Assembly: GCF_001412655.1 (NCBI RefSeq)
Contig: NZ_CP012996.1
Coordinates: 3,100,001 to 3,164,000, forward strand
Source: Pedobacter sp. PACM 27299
GTDB taxonomy: Bacteria > Bacteroidota > Bacteroidia > Sphingobacteriales > Sphingobacteriaceae
DNA length: 64,000 nucleotides
Direction: 5' to 3'
Shown: positions 27,894 through 36,314 of the stretch, in pieces
How the letters are laid out: each line of letters starts with the position of its first letter
Position numbering within the stretch: position 1 is the stretch's first letter
Translations under genes and position numbers: made by a program
The notes under the pieces: generated by a model
The model's database searches: none
The model's input: the letters and a program-made list of their open reading frames with translations, nothing else
Told to the model about the DNA's origin: nothing

Positions 27894-30329
27894 TTAGTTC
27901 GACAAATCATCATTTCTGATTTCGTTTTTACTCTTTTTCAATCCGTTCTTTAGACCACCAAAATTATAATTCAGACTGATCCGGAAGCTGCGGAAATACT
28001 CCTGACTACTGCTGAATTGCTGGAAATTATAGCCAAACCATTCATTACTGGAATTACGGTATTTTGTAAATGGATTCTTGAGACCTATCGCAAAACCCAG
28101 TTTGTCTTTAAGGATTTCCTTGTTTAGTCCGATCTCAGTACTGATTAGCCCATTTGAACTGCCTTGTAAACCATTGGGATTGCGGCTGATGATATTTAAG
28201 TTTGCATTTACGCGCCATCCACTGATCATATTCAACGCATTAGATAAGGATAGGAAATAGGTGTAGCGATCGTTATTCACGATAACCCCATCACTTGGTC
28301 CTGATAACCACAGGTACATCACCTGACCGTTTATACCCAAATGATACCACTTGGTAATAGGGTATGCAAAGTTGAAATTCATACCCAAACTTTTAGCTTT
28401 ACCCACATTGGCGAAAGTCGTACTGGTGACCTGATTTTCGGGATCATAACTGCTGATTTTAAGGTCCAGGTTGTTCATGAACGAATAGTCCAGCGCAAGA
28501 TTTACTGATAATTTTTTGTTGCTGCTAAAACCAGTCTGTAAACTATTCATCAATACCGGTCGAAGATTCGGATTGCCTGTGGATTCTATATTTGGATTTG
28601 ATCTGTCGGTGTAAGGATTAAGCCTGTTTATTCCTGGTCGCCTGATCCTTTGAGACCATCCGAAATTGAGGCTGCTGCCATTCTTAAAGTTTTTACCAAT
28701 GGCTATAGCAGGGAGTAGCTGGTTGTAGCTCTGATTTGCAATGGCTCCTGAAGATAGGAAGCTGGCCCGCATTATGGTATGCTCCAATCGAAGGCCCAGG
28801 CTAAAATTCCATTGGTCTAAGGCCAGTTGATAGGCATTGTATACACTAAAAACGTTTTGTGTATGCTGATACTGATCCGAAAGGGAGGGAACTGGTTCAA
28901 ACTGCCCTGATCGTTCGGCTAATGAATCGTATTCAAAATCACTTCCGCTTTTTCTAAAAATGGCTTTTAAACCCGTTTCAATATTGATTCTTTTCATCCG
29001 GCTTGTAAAATCTAGTTGAGCGGTCTGCTCTTTAAATTGCTGCTGTCCATTTTGCTGGTAGTCGGCCGTGTTGTGGTTCAGCTGATTCGAAAAGTCAACT
29101 TTCGTATACTGATCTCCTGGATTGTCGATATATCTGTAAGAAAGGGTAAGGAATTGGTTTTTGGTGGATTTGAAACCTAACTGATAATTAATTGCGGCAT
29201 CCGTCCCATAGGAATGATCAATATGCTGATTTGCAAAATTATAGCGCTGTACGGCCATGTTTTCCCTTGCTAAAAAAGCAGTGGTGTATTGATTTCCTTT
29301 TGTACGGTTGCCATTGCTGTTAAATTGACCTGAAATTAATTGCAGAGAATCAATTTCATAGCTGAGCTCCGTTCCAAAATAGCCGTTACGCTGATCTGAG
29401 GTACTGAATCCATGTTGCTGAAGACTGGATAAACTTTGATCTGAACTTGTTCTGTTGTTTTGGAAACTGGTTGCTGGACTGTGAGAAATACCTGCTCCTG
29501 CAAAGGCGGAGATTCCAAATCGCCCCAATTTAGCCGTAAATGAGCCACCGGCGCCTGGCCCGCCAACTGGTCCGCTGCCATTCAAATTCAAACTGCCTTT
29601 GTAGCCATCACTTAGTTTTTTATTGGTGATGATGTTGATGATGCCTGCAAGACCTTCTGCATCATATTTTGAAGGAGGAGTAGTGATCACTTCGATTTTT
29701 TGAATGGTAGCGGCAGGCATACTACTGAGTATGGCGCTGAGGTTGCCATTTACGATACTGGAAGGTTTGCCATTGATCAGTACCTGATAGCTCGAGTTTC
29801 CCTTCAATAAGACCCGGTCGCTGCCATCTAAGGAGAGGAAAGGGATTTTATGGATCATGCCAAGGACGCTGCTGCCTTTGCTTTCCGGATCAGCCTGCAA
29901 ATCATAAATAATGCGGTCTGGCTGATGCTGTATGATCGGCCTCTCCGAAATAATAGCCACATCTTTTAAAGAATTGACCTGCGGTTGCAACAAGATGGTA
30001 CCCAGTTGACTTCCCTTGTTTAAAACGGCGATATGAAGGATTTTTTGCTGATAACCAATTGCGGTAATGCTGATCCAGTAAGACTTTTCTTGTAATGCTG
30101 GAAAGGTAAATGTCCCGCTATCTTTTGTAACCAATGCCTTTAGTTGTTCATTTTTATCATTCTTCAACCTGATGGTGATCAACGACAGTGGCTGCCGACT
30201 AATCGAATCTACTATTTTGCCAGAAAGCGGGTAAGTATTGGGGCTGTTTTGAGCAACTGCAGTTTTATGCACCATTAAAAGTATGCCGATGAGGAGAATT
30301 GTAAAGACTGGCTGGAGTTTGGTTTTCAT
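27894..30329 (-). CDS. Outer-membrane beta-barrel receptor (OMP_b-brl_3 family), no STN domain
   Basis: An 811-residue outer-membrane protein from the ATG at 30329; the longer frame adds 25 residues without a signal. The signal peptide ends TAVAQ (residue 27). A CarboxypepD_reg-like domain (about 33-115), a plug domain with KIPFLSLDGSDRVLLKG and the VITTPPSKYDAEGLAG motif, then a barrel ending NYNFGGLKNG and the tail NDDLSN follow. It is a close paralogue of the FecIR-linked receptor at 40299-43061: the plug motifs, the GPVGGPGxxGSF segment and the C-terminal NDDLSN are shared. This copy lacks the STN domain and has no FecI/FecR, so it should not signal. Its ligand is unknown. It lies upstream of, and on the opposite strand to, the ECF sigma module. 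Confidence 0.88.
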   Translation of the reverse strand: MKTKLQPVFTILLIGILLMVHKTAVAQNSPNTYPLSGKIVDSISRQPLSLITIRLKNDKNEQLKALVTKDSGTFTFPALQEKSYWISITAIGYQQKILHIAVLNKGSQLGTILLQPQVNSLKDVAIISERPIIQHQPDRIIYDLQADPESKGSSVLGMIHKIPFLSLDGSDRVLLKGNSSYQVLINGKPSSIVNGNLSAILSSMPAATIQKIEVITTPPSKYDAEGLAGIINIITNKKLSDGYKGSLNLNGSGPVGGPGAGGSFTAKLGRFGISAFAGAGISHSPATSFQNNRTSSDQSLSSLQQHGFSTSDQRNGYFGTELSYEIDSLQLISGQFNSNGNRTKGNQYTTAFLARENMAVQRYNFANQHIDHSYGTDAAINYQLGFKSTKNQFLTLSYRYIDNPGDQYTKVDFSNQLNHNTADYQQNGQQQFKEQTAQLDFTSRMKRINIETGLKAIFRKSGSDFEYDSLAERSGQFEPVPSLSDQYQHTQNVFSVYNAYQLALDQWNFSLGLRLEHTIMRASFLSSGAIANQSYNQLLPAIAIGKNFKNGSSLNFGWSQRIRRPGINRLNPYTDRSNPNIESTGNPNLRPVLMNSLQTGFSSNKKLSVNLALDYSFMNNLDLKISSYDPENQVTSTTFANVGKAKSLGMNFNFAYPITKWYHLGINGQVMYLWLSGPSDGVIVNNDRYTYFLSLSNALNMISGWRVNANLNIISRNPNGLQGSSNGLISTEIGLNKEILKDKLGFAIGLKNPFTKYRNSSNEWFGYNFQQFSSSQEYFRSFRISLNYNFGGLKNGLKKSKNEIRNDDLSN

Positions 30330-30446
30330 GGTGGTAGGTAGATTTGTATGGTTTCTAAAGGTGAAAATTAGGGCATGCCAATCCCTTATCGTGCTGATAC
30401 ACAATTCAGGAGGTAGTTGAAAAAATTTGAATGGTTGGGCTAGGCC

Positions 30447-30791
30447 TTAAGGCTGCTTTCTGTTTTTTGCCTGTATGATTAAATAATAGGTCAAAAAGCC
30501 AATCGCAATAAAGATGCTGAGCACCCCATAAGGCAATGGAGAATCTACCGCACTAAAAGGTAAATATTCCAGAACAATAAGGCCAAACCCAGTAAAAAAC
30601 AGAATCAATCCCCATTTTAAAGCTGCTGTACTATAATTGCCCAGTGCTGATAAGATTTTGACAGTAGATTCATTGATCGGCCCTGCTTCAAGGATTCTCT
30701 TTTTTAGCCTGTAATTCAGCACGGCAATGATTAGAACTGCAATAATGATAAAAAACAGAATGACGATTATAAATGGAAGTAGCTGTTTCAT
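30447..30791 (-). CDS. Three-helix membrane protein divergent from, and co-controlled with, an ECF sigma gene
   Basis: A 114-residue protein from the ATG at 30791 (MKQLLPF). It has three membrane segments: about 3-24 (very hydrophobic, FIIVILFFIIIAVLIIAVL), 56-75 (ALKWGLILFFTGFGLIVLEY) and 84-106 (YGVLSIFIAIGFLTYYLII). A short loop with RLKKRILEAGPINESTVKIL separates the first two. I recognise no characterised family; similar small proteins often sit beside ECF sigma genes in Bacteroidota (recollection). Its promoter region carries the same -35/-10 elements as the divergent sigma gene, so it is probably a target of that sigma factor. A role in membrane sensing is an inference. Confidence 0.7.
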   Translation of the reverse strand: MKQLLPFIIVILFFIIIAVLIIAVLNYRLKKRILEAGPINESTVKILSALGNYSTAALKWGLILFFTGFGLIVLEYLPFSAVDSPLPYGVLSIFIAIGFLTYYLIIQAKNRKQP

Positions 30792-30816
30792 GATAATGTT
30801 TTGATAGTGATTTGAT

Positions 30817-30850
30817 ACAGTAGTCAATAAAAGAGATGATGTGGTTGCAA
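30817..30850 (-). promoter_or_regulatory. ECF-type promoter, leftward copy
   Basis: Read on the minus strand: TTGCAACC (30850-30843), 16 nt, then TGACTACTGT (30826-30817). The AAC core fits ECF -35 elements. Its start point would fall about 20 nt before the ATG at 30791. It is an exact mirror copy of the rightward promoter, centred on 30859. Confidence 0.7.
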
Positions 30851-30867
30851 GTATTTTTTATTAATTT

Positions 30868-30901
30868 TTGCAACCGTATACTACAAACGGCTGACTACTG
30901 T
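30868..30901 (+). promoter_or_regulatory. ECF-type promoter, rightward copy (likely autoregulatory)
   Basis: TTGCAACC (30868-30875), 16 nt, then TGACTACTGT (30892-30901), identical in sequence and spacing to the leftward copy. Transcription would start about at 30907, almost on the ATG at 30905, which implies a leaderless mRNA or a slightly later start codon. Confidence 0.7.
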
Positions 30902-30904
30902 CAT

Positions 30905-31462
30905 ATGCTCGACGATAAGGAAATTGTATCCAGGATAATGAAGGAAGATTTCCATGCTTTTGAGCAACTGGTCAAAGCGCATAAAAAACTGGTATTCTTT
31001 GTGATTAATCGCCTTGTATATGGCCTACAGGACAAAGAAGATATTTGTCAGGAAGTTTTTATTAAGGTATATAAAAGTCTGCCGCATTTTAAATTTGAAT
31101 CTAAACTATCTACCTGGATTGCTCGTATCGCCTATTTAACCGCCGTCAACTATATTAAGAAGTATAAAAAAGGGTTCGAATCGGAATATCCTGATCATAT
31201 TGACCAGTACCATTTTACAGAAGAAACTCCGGAACTGGTCTTCAGTAAAAAGAATATCTCGGAGTACATCAACCAGCTGATTGCTCAAATGCCTTTACCA
31301 TACCGAACTGCTATCACTTTATATCATCTGAATGAATTCAGCTGTAAGGAGATTGAACAGATTACCGGTACGCCTGAAGGAACCGTAAAAAGCAATTTGT
31401 TCCGGGCAAGAAAACTGCTGAAAGAAAAAATAGAGAAAGATTTTAAAAACGAACCATTATGA
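30905..31462 (+). CDS. ECF RNA polymerase sigma factor
   Basis: A 185-residue sigma-70 family ECF factor. Region 2 is at about 12-75 (HAFEQLVKAHKKLVFFVINRLVY, DKEDICQEVFIKVYKSLPHFKFESKLSTWIARIAY); region 4 with its helix-turn-helix is at about 125-180 (MPLPYRTAITLYHLNEFSCKEIEQITGTPEGTVKSNLFRARKLL). I choose ATG 30905 (MLDDKEIV), since the longer frame from 30836 runs through the promoter elements. The downstream gene overlaps by four bases (ATGA) and encodes a two-helix membrane protein, the usual place of an anti-sigma factor. The mirrored promoters upstream suggest autoregulation plus control of the divergent membrane gene. It is not FecI-like in context: no FecR or receptor is coupled to it. 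Confidence 0.92.
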   Translation: MLDDKEIVSRIMKEDFHAFEQLVKAHKKLVFFVINRLVYGLQDKEDICQEVFIKVYKSLPHFKFESKLSTWIARIAYLTAVNYIKKYKKGFESEYPDHIDQYHFTEETPELVFSKKNISEYINQLIAQMPLPYRTAITLYHLNEFSCKEIEQITGTPEGTVKSNLFRARKLLKEKIEKDFKNEPL

Positions 31463-31875
31463 AAGAACTGAATGAGGAGGAGATACAACGCTTACTAGAA
31501 GAAAATCTCCATTTTCCTGTGGAATTATCCGGCGATGAAGAAAATAAAAATCTGGAAAAATATCGTTTTCTGTTTGAGCAATTGAAAGAGGAACCGAAAG
31601 AGGGCTTACCTTTTGGTTTCGCTGTAAGCGTCAAAAAACGCTTACAGGCACAACTGAATCGTAAAAAAGACGCTAAGTTTTACCTGGCTACTTTTGTGGC
31701 GCTCAGCCTCAGCTTTGCTTTGTTTTACACTTTACTGCAAATTATTAATGGAAATGCTGCCGATCAATTCATTGCAGTGCTACTGAAATTTAAGTGGGCA
31801 ATTGTAATGGGCACGCTGGTGTTTTTAAGCATTCTATATTTAGACCAGAAATTAGTCAAAGAACGCATGGAGTAG
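31459..31875 (+). CDS. Putative anti-sigma factor (two-helix membrane protein)
   Basis: A 138-residue protein with a cytosolic, strongly acidic N-terminal half (about 1-70, ELNEEEIQRLLEENLHFPVEL) and two membrane helices (about 75-95 FYLATFVALSLSFALFYTLLQ and 112-130 AIVMGTLVFLSILYL). No periplasmic domain of note is present. Start overlap ATGA with the sigma gene points to coupled translation and, by position, to a membrane-bound sigma antagonist. There is no recognisable zinc HxxxCxxC anti-sigma motif, so the assignment is from context. Confidence 0.65.
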   Translation: MKELNEEEIQRLLEENLHFPVELSGDEENKNLEKYRFLFEQLKEEPKEGLPFGFAVSVKKRLQAQLNRKKDAKFYLATFVALSLSFALFYTLLQIINGNAADQFIAVLLKFKWAIVMGTLVFLSILYLDQKLVKERME

Positions 31876-31937
31876 TTGTTTTGGACGCTGTTTTGGCCGC
31901 ATAAAGATTCAGCTGCTAGATTATTCAGTTAGATTTA

Positions 31938-31945
31938 TATCTTTG
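31938..31945 (+). promoter_or_regulatory. -7 box of the riboswitch transcript (TATCTTTG)
   Basis: TATCTTTG fits the Bacteroidota TAnnTTTG element and lies just before the cobalamin riboswitch, so transcription would begin about at 31952. A -33 TTTG is not evident. Confidence 0.5.
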
Positions 31946-31952
31946 CGGCGCT

Positions 31953-32120
31953 TTTGGTTTCCGGAATACACCCGGAATTAAAAGGGAATCTGGTGTAAAT
32001 CCAGAACTGTCCCGCAGCTGTAAGCTCCTTAACCGAGGTACGATTTAAAGTCACTGTTATTCACGTAATGGGAAGACCATACTTAGGGGAGCAAGTCAGA
32101 AGACCTGCCTTTAGCATTTA
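31953..32120 (+). ncRNA. Cobalamin (B12) riboswitch
   Basis: A leader of about 170 nt with the conserved core elements in order: AAAAGGGAATCTGGTG (31980-31995), AATCCAGAACTGTCCCGC, CAGCTGTAAGC, and the B12-box-like AGTCAGAAGACCTGCC near 32094-32109. It should bind adenosyl- or methylcobalamin and repress the downstream gene when B12 is plentiful. About 100 nt separate it from the ATG at 32220, enough for an expression platform; a small hairpin with AGCTT/AAGCT lies at about 32129-32147. The gap 31876-32219 holds only this element and its promoter. Confidence 0.92.
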
Positions 32121-32219
32121 TGATTCATAGCTTTCGGGGATTGAAGCTGGAATGAGGATACTCTATTTTTAGGGTACCCATGTTCTTTTTATTCCGTTTG
32201 CTGTGGTTTAAAGCAGAAG

Positions 32220-33527
32220 ATGAATATAAAACAAACCATAGTAGCAATGTTTTGCCTGGGAATACTTGCCGTATCCTGCAAAAAAGAAGAAACAGAAATC
32301 GCCAGATTAACCTATCAGGCGGAGAGCGACAGTCTGATGACCGTTAAGGCAGGGAAGGAGTTGATCCTTGCACCTCAAATCATAGGTAAAACCAGCCGAT
32401 ATCAATGGGTAGAGAATGGAAAGGATGTCGCGAGTACCGCAACTTATACCTTTAAAAAAGCTGAACCAGGAATTTACAATATCGAGTTTACGGTAGAGAA
32501 TGATAAAGGTAAAACTTCCCTTAATTATCGTGTAAAAGTGCTTGGTCCTTACGGCGATGGAGTTTTACTGTTAAGTTATACCGATGAAACTGGCTTTGGG
32601 AATTCTAGTTTATCACACATCGATGAAGATGGAACCATTCAGCTGAACATTTTTTCAAAGGCTAACCCTGGTGCTGCTTTATCCCCGGAAGCAAACAGCT
32701 TATATTACTTCAATAATCAATACTACATCACCTCTTCTTCAGGACCAAATTTCCTGAGCGTTGTAGATGCACAAACTATGAAGTTAAACTATGTAGTTAA
32801 TAAATCTGCTGCGAGCGAAGTGACTTATTTTGCCACAACAGACGGAAAAACAGGTTATGTAAATGTAACCAATCGTAGGAAATCAGGTCTGTACACAGTT
32901 GATCTCACCAATAAAAGTATTAGCTCAACGATTCTGGAAGGAAGCAAGGAAGTATCGCTGGTACCCATCAATACAGTGAATCAGACCATTGTTACTGGAG
33001 CCGGTAAACAGCTGATAAAAGTAGAAGGCGGCAAAGTTGTGGTATTGAATAGCTATAAAGAAAATGTGGCTGGAGTAGTCAGAAGTGGCGATAACAGCTA
33101 TTGGGTAGGCGTTCAGGGAAGTACGGCTAACAAAGCCAAATTCGTCAAGCTAGACAAAAGCAATAAAGGAGTAGACTCCGTGGAACTGTCCGCTAATTTC
33201 AAAGTTCCTGCAAATGGCATCCTGACCTCAGGTGGAAAAGACGAATATTTGTACTGGCAGGAAACCTCCAGAGGTGTAATCTGCAGATTTAATACGCGTA
33301 CTAAAACAGCAGAGGAATTTGTAGATCATGCAAATGCTGGGATCATATTTGCCACGAGCTGGAAAGTCAACCCTAAAAATGGAGAACTTTATGTCGCTGA
33401 TAGCCCGGAGATATTCTCTGGAGGTGAACCATTCAGTAATCTTTTCATTTTTGATAAAACCGGAAAGCTTAGGAAAGAAGTGAAGAAAGCAGGGTATCAG
33501 ATTACCGATATTGTTTTCCCACAATAG
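32220..33527 (+). CDS. DUF5074 surface lipoprotein, BtuG-like B12-binding candidate
   Basis: A 435-residue lipoprotein with the lipobox AVSC giving C20. The N-terminal PKD/Ig-like domain (about 28-110) has YQWVENGKDVASTATYTFKKA. Residues from about 112 form a repetitive beta-propeller with phrases such as GDGVLLLSYTDE, SLYYFNNQYYITSSSG, GKTGYVNVTNR and NGELYVADSPE, the DUF5074 pattern. BtuG of Bacteroides thetaiotaomicron, a DUF5074 propeller, binds cobalamin very tightly at the cell surface and hands it to BtuB. The upstream B12 riboswitch supports the same role here. No btuB or btuCDF lies next to it, so the partner must be elsewhere. It is a single gene, ended by the terminator at 33552. 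Confidence 0.82.
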   Translation: MNIKQTIVAMFCLGILAVSCKKEETEIARLTYQAESDSLMTVKAGKELILAPQIIGKTSRYQWVENGKDVASTATYTFKKAEPGIYNIEFTVENDKGKTSLNYRVKVLGPYGDGVLLLSYTDETGFGNSSLSHIDEDGTIQLNIFSKANPGAALSPEANSLYYFNNQYYITSSSGPNFLSVVDAQTMKLNYVVNKSAASEVTYFATTDGKTGYVNVTNRRKSGLYTVDLTNKSISSTILEGSKEVSLVPINTVNQTIVTGAGKQLIKVEGGKVVVLNSYKENVAGVVRSGDNSYWVGVQGSTANKAKFVKLDKSNKGVDSVELSANFKVPANGILTSGGKDEYLYWQETSRGVICRFNTRTKTAEEFVDHANAGIIFATSWKVNPKNGELYVADSPEIFSGGEPFSNLFIFDKTGKLRKEVKKAGYQITDIVFPQ

Positions 33528-33551
33528 CTATAGATAATAATTAAATAGAAT

Positions 33552-33583
33552 AGCCCTAGCTTATACGCTGGGGCTTTTTTTTT
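33552..33583 (+). terminator. Strong rho-independent terminator
   Basis: A 9-bp stem AGCCCTAGC (33552-33560) / GCTGGGGCT (33567-33575, one G-U pair) followed by a run of nine T. It ends the B12-controlled transcript. Confidence 0.92.
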
Positions 33584-33674
33584 ATAAATAATTACAGGAA
33601 GAGATCAGCATTAGGAAATACTGATTATATAAAAAAAGAGCCGAATTATATAAATTTAAATGACGTGTTTGGGC

Positions 33675-33682
33675 TAGGTTTG
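33675..33682 (+). promoter_or_regulatory. Possible -7 box for copA (TAGGTTTG)
   Basis: TAGGTTTG fits TAnnTTTG and lies 96 bp before the ATG. No -33 element or metal-responsive palindrome is obvious, so the call is tentative. Confidence 0.35.
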
Positions 33683-33778
33683 TCTCTTCATGAAATCTAA
33701 ACTGCTTCTGTTTTAGTGCTGAAAAACATATTAACAAGCATTTTGTTGATCTTCTAATATTAATCTTATGATCCTATA

Positions 33779-36310
33779 ATGATGAAGCATACTTACCAAA
33801 TCACTGGAATGACCTGCGATGGTTGTCGAACGAAAGTTGAAAACGCCTTAAATGGAATTGATGGGGTATCAGCAACAGTAACTCTGGAGCCCGCAGCAGC
33901 AGTCATAACGATGGATACGCATATTCCAACTGAAAAGTTGCAGGATGCATTATCGGCTACAGGAAATTATAAGATTGAAATGGCAGTGCATCATTGGCCT
34001 GCTCGTAAGGAACATGTACATCAGGAGCATGAACATCAGGCAGCTCATGTATCCTTGGCGCATAAAGTTAATCAGGCAGGTGGCGTATATTATTGCCCGA
34101 TGCATTGTGAAGGAGAGAAGACTTATGACCAACCTGGCAGTTGTCCGGTCTGTGGAATGGATCTTTTAAAACAGCCAATCGTACAAAAGGCCTCGCAATT
34201 TACCTGTCCAATGCATCCGGAAATCATTCGGGATCAACCTGGGGCATGCCCAATATGCGGGATGGACCTGGTGCCAACTGGATTGGATGTTGAAGCAGAA
34301 GACCATACTTACGAAGACTTATTACGTAAATTTAAGATAGCTGCGATATTCACCGTTCCCATTTTCATCATCGCCATGACTGAAATGGTGCCTAATAACC
34401 CATTATTTAAACTAATGGACCTTAAATATTGGAACTGGGTTCAATTCGCGTTTTCTTTACCAGTGGTATTCTATACCGCCTGGATGTTCTTTGAACGCGC
34501 CTGGAGATCAATTGTGAGCTGGAAGCTAAATATGTTTACCCTGATTGGAATTGGGGCAGGAGTGGCATGGGGCTTTAGTATCGTCGCCATGCTTTTCCCG
34601 GATATCTTTCCAGACCAGTTTAAAACCCATCATGGAACAGTTTACGTCTATTTTGAAGCGGCCACAGTAATCCTGACTTTAGTATTGCTAGGGCAGCTTC
34701 TGGAAGCTAGAGCACACGGAAAAACGAATACAGCCATCAAAGAACTTTTAAAATTGGCGCCCAACACGGCGACAAAAATTGTGGATGGAAAAGAGCTGAT
34801 GGTATCCATTGATGACATTCAAAAAGGAGATCTGCTGCGTGTGAAACCTGGAGAAAAGATTCCTGTTGATGGCAGTATCAAAACCGGCGAAGTGACTATT
34901 GATGAATCCATGATCACCGGTGAACCTGTACCGGTAGAGAAAAGTCCTGGCGACAAAGTGAGTTCAGGAACGATCAATGGCAATAAGACCTTTGTGATGC
35001 TGGCCGAAAAAGTAGGCTCTGAAACATTGCTTTCTCAAATCATAGAAATGGTCAATTCTGCGAGTCGCTCGAAAGCACCCATCCAAAAGTTAGCCGATGA
35101 AATCTCTGGTTATTTTGTGCCGGTTGTAGTATTGATTGCGATCGCAACATTCGTGGTCTGGGCTATTTATGGGCCTGATCCCGCCTATGTATACGCTTTC
35201 GTAAATGCGATTGCCGTGCTGATTATCGCTTGTCCATGTGCCCTCGGCTTGGCTACGCCGATGTCTGTAATGGTGGGAGTAGGAAAGGGTGCCCAGTCTG
35301 GTATCCTCATTAAGAATGCAGAGTCTTTGGAGAAAATGAATAAGATTGATGTAGTCATCATTGATAAAACAGGAACAGTAACGGAAGGAAAACCATCTGT
35401 TGAAAAAGTAAGCAGCGTCCAGCCCGATTTCAGCGAAAAAGATATTTTAGAAAGAATAGTTGCATTGAATAGCAGCAGTGAGCATCCACTGGCGGCAGCA
35501 ACACTTCGTTATGGCGAAGAAAAGAAAGTCGCCGTACAGTCTATATCAGATTTTGAAGCCGTAACAGGTAAAGGAGTTATTGGGAAACTCGGAACTGAGG
35601 ATCTTGCCTTAGGCAATCAGAAGTTAATGGAGCATGTAGGTGCTGAAATCTCTGCAGAGATTAATGAACACGTGAAGTCTGCCCAAAAACTGGGCAAAAC
35701 AGTTTCCTACTTATCGGTAGGGAAGTTTGCGGTAGGTTTCGTTGTCATTTCTGATAAGATCAAAGAAACCAGTGCAGCCGCAATCCGTAAATTACAGGAG
35801 GAGGGATTGCAGGTTTTAATGTTTACCGGAGATAACGAAGATACTGCAAAAGCAGTAAGTCAGACCTTAAATCTGGATGGTTTTAAAGCGCAGATGCTGC
35901 CAGAAGACAAGTTAAATGAAATCAAGAAACTACAAGCTGCGGGTAAAATGGTAGCCATGGCTGGCGACGGGATTAATGATGCGCCTGCATTATCGCAGGC
36001 TGATATCGGGATTGCAATGGGTACAGGAACAGATGTAGCGATTCAGAGCGCCGCAATTACCTTAGTAAAGGGCGATTTGAATGGAATTGCCAAAGCCAGA
36101 TTACTGAGTCATAAAGTAATGGGAAATATTAAAGGAAATCTATTCTTTGCCTTGGGCTACAATGTACTGGGAATTCCGGTAGCAGCAGGCCTTCTATACC
36201 CGTTTTTTGGAATCTTACTTTCTCCAATGATCGCAGCATTGGCCATGAGCTTTAGCTCTGTTTCCGTGATTCTAAACTCATTAAGGCTCAGGAATGCTAA
36301 AATTGATTAG
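33779..36310 (+). CDS. copA: Copper-translocating P1B-type ATPase with HMA and two heavy-metal-binding (HMBD) domains
   Basis: An 843-residue inner-membrane ATPase that exports Cu(I). Seen: an HMA domain with GMTCDGC (C13/C16), a His-rich linker (about 71-95, [17 protein letters not shown]), two Cys-rich HMBD modules ([11 protein letters not shown]...CPVCGMDL and FTCPMHPEI...CPICGMDL, about 104-170), and membrane helices from about 187. TGEPVPVEK marks the actuator region, followed by the CPC motif (C485-P-C487) of Cu+ ATPases, D529-KTGT phosphorylation site, and [10 protein letters not shown] hinge. The CPC motif and the YN/MxxSS signature at the C-terminal helices ([23 protein letters not shown]) support Cu(I) rather than Zn/Cd. 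It is a single gene, 4 bp from the convergent MocR gene. Start is ATG 33779 or 33782. Confidence 0.95.
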   Translation: MMKHTYQITGMTCDGCRTKVENALNGIDGVSATVTLEPAAAVITMDTHIPTEKLQDALSATGNYKIEMAVHHWPARKEHVHQEHEHQAAHVSLAHKVNQAGGVYYCPMHCEGEKTYDQPGSCPVCGMDLLKQPIVQKASQFTCPMHPEIIRDQPGACPICGMDLVPTGLDVEAEDHTYEDLLRKFKIAAIFTVPIFIIAMTEMVPNNPLFKLMDLKYWNWVQFAFSLPVVFYTAWMFFERAWRSIVSWKLNMFTLIGIGAGVAWGFSIVAMLFPDIFPDQFKTHHGTVYVYFEAATVILTLVLLGQLLEARAHGKTNTAIKELLKLAPNTATKIVDGKELMVSIDDIQKGDLLRVKPGEKIPVDGSIKTGEVTIDESMITGEPVPVEKSPGDKVSSGTINGNKTFVMLAEKVGSETLLSQIIEMVNSASRSKAPIQKLADEISGYFVPVVVLIAIATFVVWAIYGPDPAYVYAFVNAIAVLIIACPCALGLATPMSVMVGVGKGAQSGILIKNAESLEKMNKIDVVIIDKTGTVTEGKPSVEKVSSVQPDFSEKDILERIVALNSSSEHPLAAATLRYGEEKKVAVQSISDFEAVTGKGVIGKLGTEDLALGNQKLMEHVGAEISAEINEHVKSAQKLGKTVSYLSVGKFAVGFVVISDKIKETSAAAIRKLQEEGLQVLMFTGDNEDTAKAVSQTLNLDGFKAQMLPEDKLNEIKKLQAAGKMVAMAGDGINDAPALSQADIGIAMGTGTDVAIQSAAITLVKGDLNGIAKARLLSHKVMGNIKGNLFFALGYNVLGIPVAAGLLYPFFGILLSPMIAALAMSFSSVSVILNSLRLRNAKID

Positions 36311-36314
36311 TTAA

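Noticed and set aside
30843..30875. GGTTGCAA/TTGCAACC as a transcription terminator hairpin
   Set aside because: It lies between divergent starts rather than after a gene, has a 17-nt loop and no T-run, and fits the -35 elements of two promoters better.
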